Assembly (NCBI RefSeq): GCF_964340395.1
Contig: NC_135552.1
Location: forward strand, 25,838,181 to 25,902,180
Source of the DNA: Glandiceps talaboti
Taxonomy: Eukaryota > Hemichordata > Enteropneusta > Spengelidae
Direction of reading: 5' to 3'
DNA: 64,000 nucleotides
The notes under the pieces were generated by a model. That model saw only the letters and a program-made list of their open reading frames with translations. It was not told the DNA's origin and searched no databases. A program made the translations under genes and the position numbers. Shown piece by piece: positions 63,978 to 64,000 of this stretch; positions within the stretch are counted from its first letter, which is position 1; every line of letters starts with the position of its first letter.

Positions 63978-64000
63978 TCATACATGTATGGGCATCAAGC

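Overview
The window reads as animal nuclear DNA from an AT-rich, repeat-dense invertebrate genome. A marine lophotrochozoan such as a mollusc or brachiopod is my best guess, from the abundance of TACATGTA-type motifs, GACA/GATA microsatellites, short foldback elements and decayed LINEs. The species is not resolved. No bacterial, plasmid or phage signal was seen, and no rRNA, tRNA or CRISPR array.

The one gene I recognise firmly is at the right end on the minus strand: the first two coding exons of an ERG-type (KCNH2/6/7) voltage-gated potassium channel. Exon 1 is at 61493-61568 (76 bp, PAS-cap) and exon 2 at 61065-61295 (231 bp, core of the N-terminal PAS domain). A 197-bp intron with perfect GT-AG borders separates them. 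Exon lengths and phases equal those I know for human KCNH2 exons 1 and 2. Transcription runs leftward. I could not find the next exon, which should encode the rest of the PAS domain, anywhere to the left. Positions 1-61064 are therefore most simply read as part of a very large second intron, though other genes or missed exons cannot be excluded by eye.

That putative intron is mostly unique AT-rich sequence carrying many repeats. These include two foldback/MITE families (3.3 and 21.6 kb; 5.3 and 11.3 kb), a third short inverted-repeat element (17.1 kb, perhaps 10.7 kb) and a dispersed AGGTCA-bearing repeat (6.6 and 27.1 kb). There are plus-strand LINE remnants at 29.4 kb (ORF2 C-terminus and 3' tail) and 47.0 kb (reverse transcriptase with a YADD motif). 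Retroposon tails lie at 5.9, 16.0 and 58.3 kb. Tandem arrays with 41-49 bp units sit at 21.8, 29.1, 34.7, 44.1 and 56.2 kb, longer-period degenerate arrays at 33.9, 38.7, 43.2 and 51.5 kb, and long microsatellites at 27.7, 30.6, 39.8 and 51.0 kb.

To the right of the ERG start codon the sequence keeps more CpG dinucleotides, as expected of a promoter/5' flank, and contains a perfect CRE palindrome at 62206. A minus-strand remnant of a non-LTR retrotransposon C-terminal nuclease-like domain is cut by the right edge (63654-63977). Nothing here is convincingly a new biological system. The most interesting leads are the minisatellite that appears to have grown from one arm of a foldback element, the conserved ERG exon architecture with a giant intron, and two unassigned protein-like open frames (45.4-45.7 kb and 60.6-60.9 kb).
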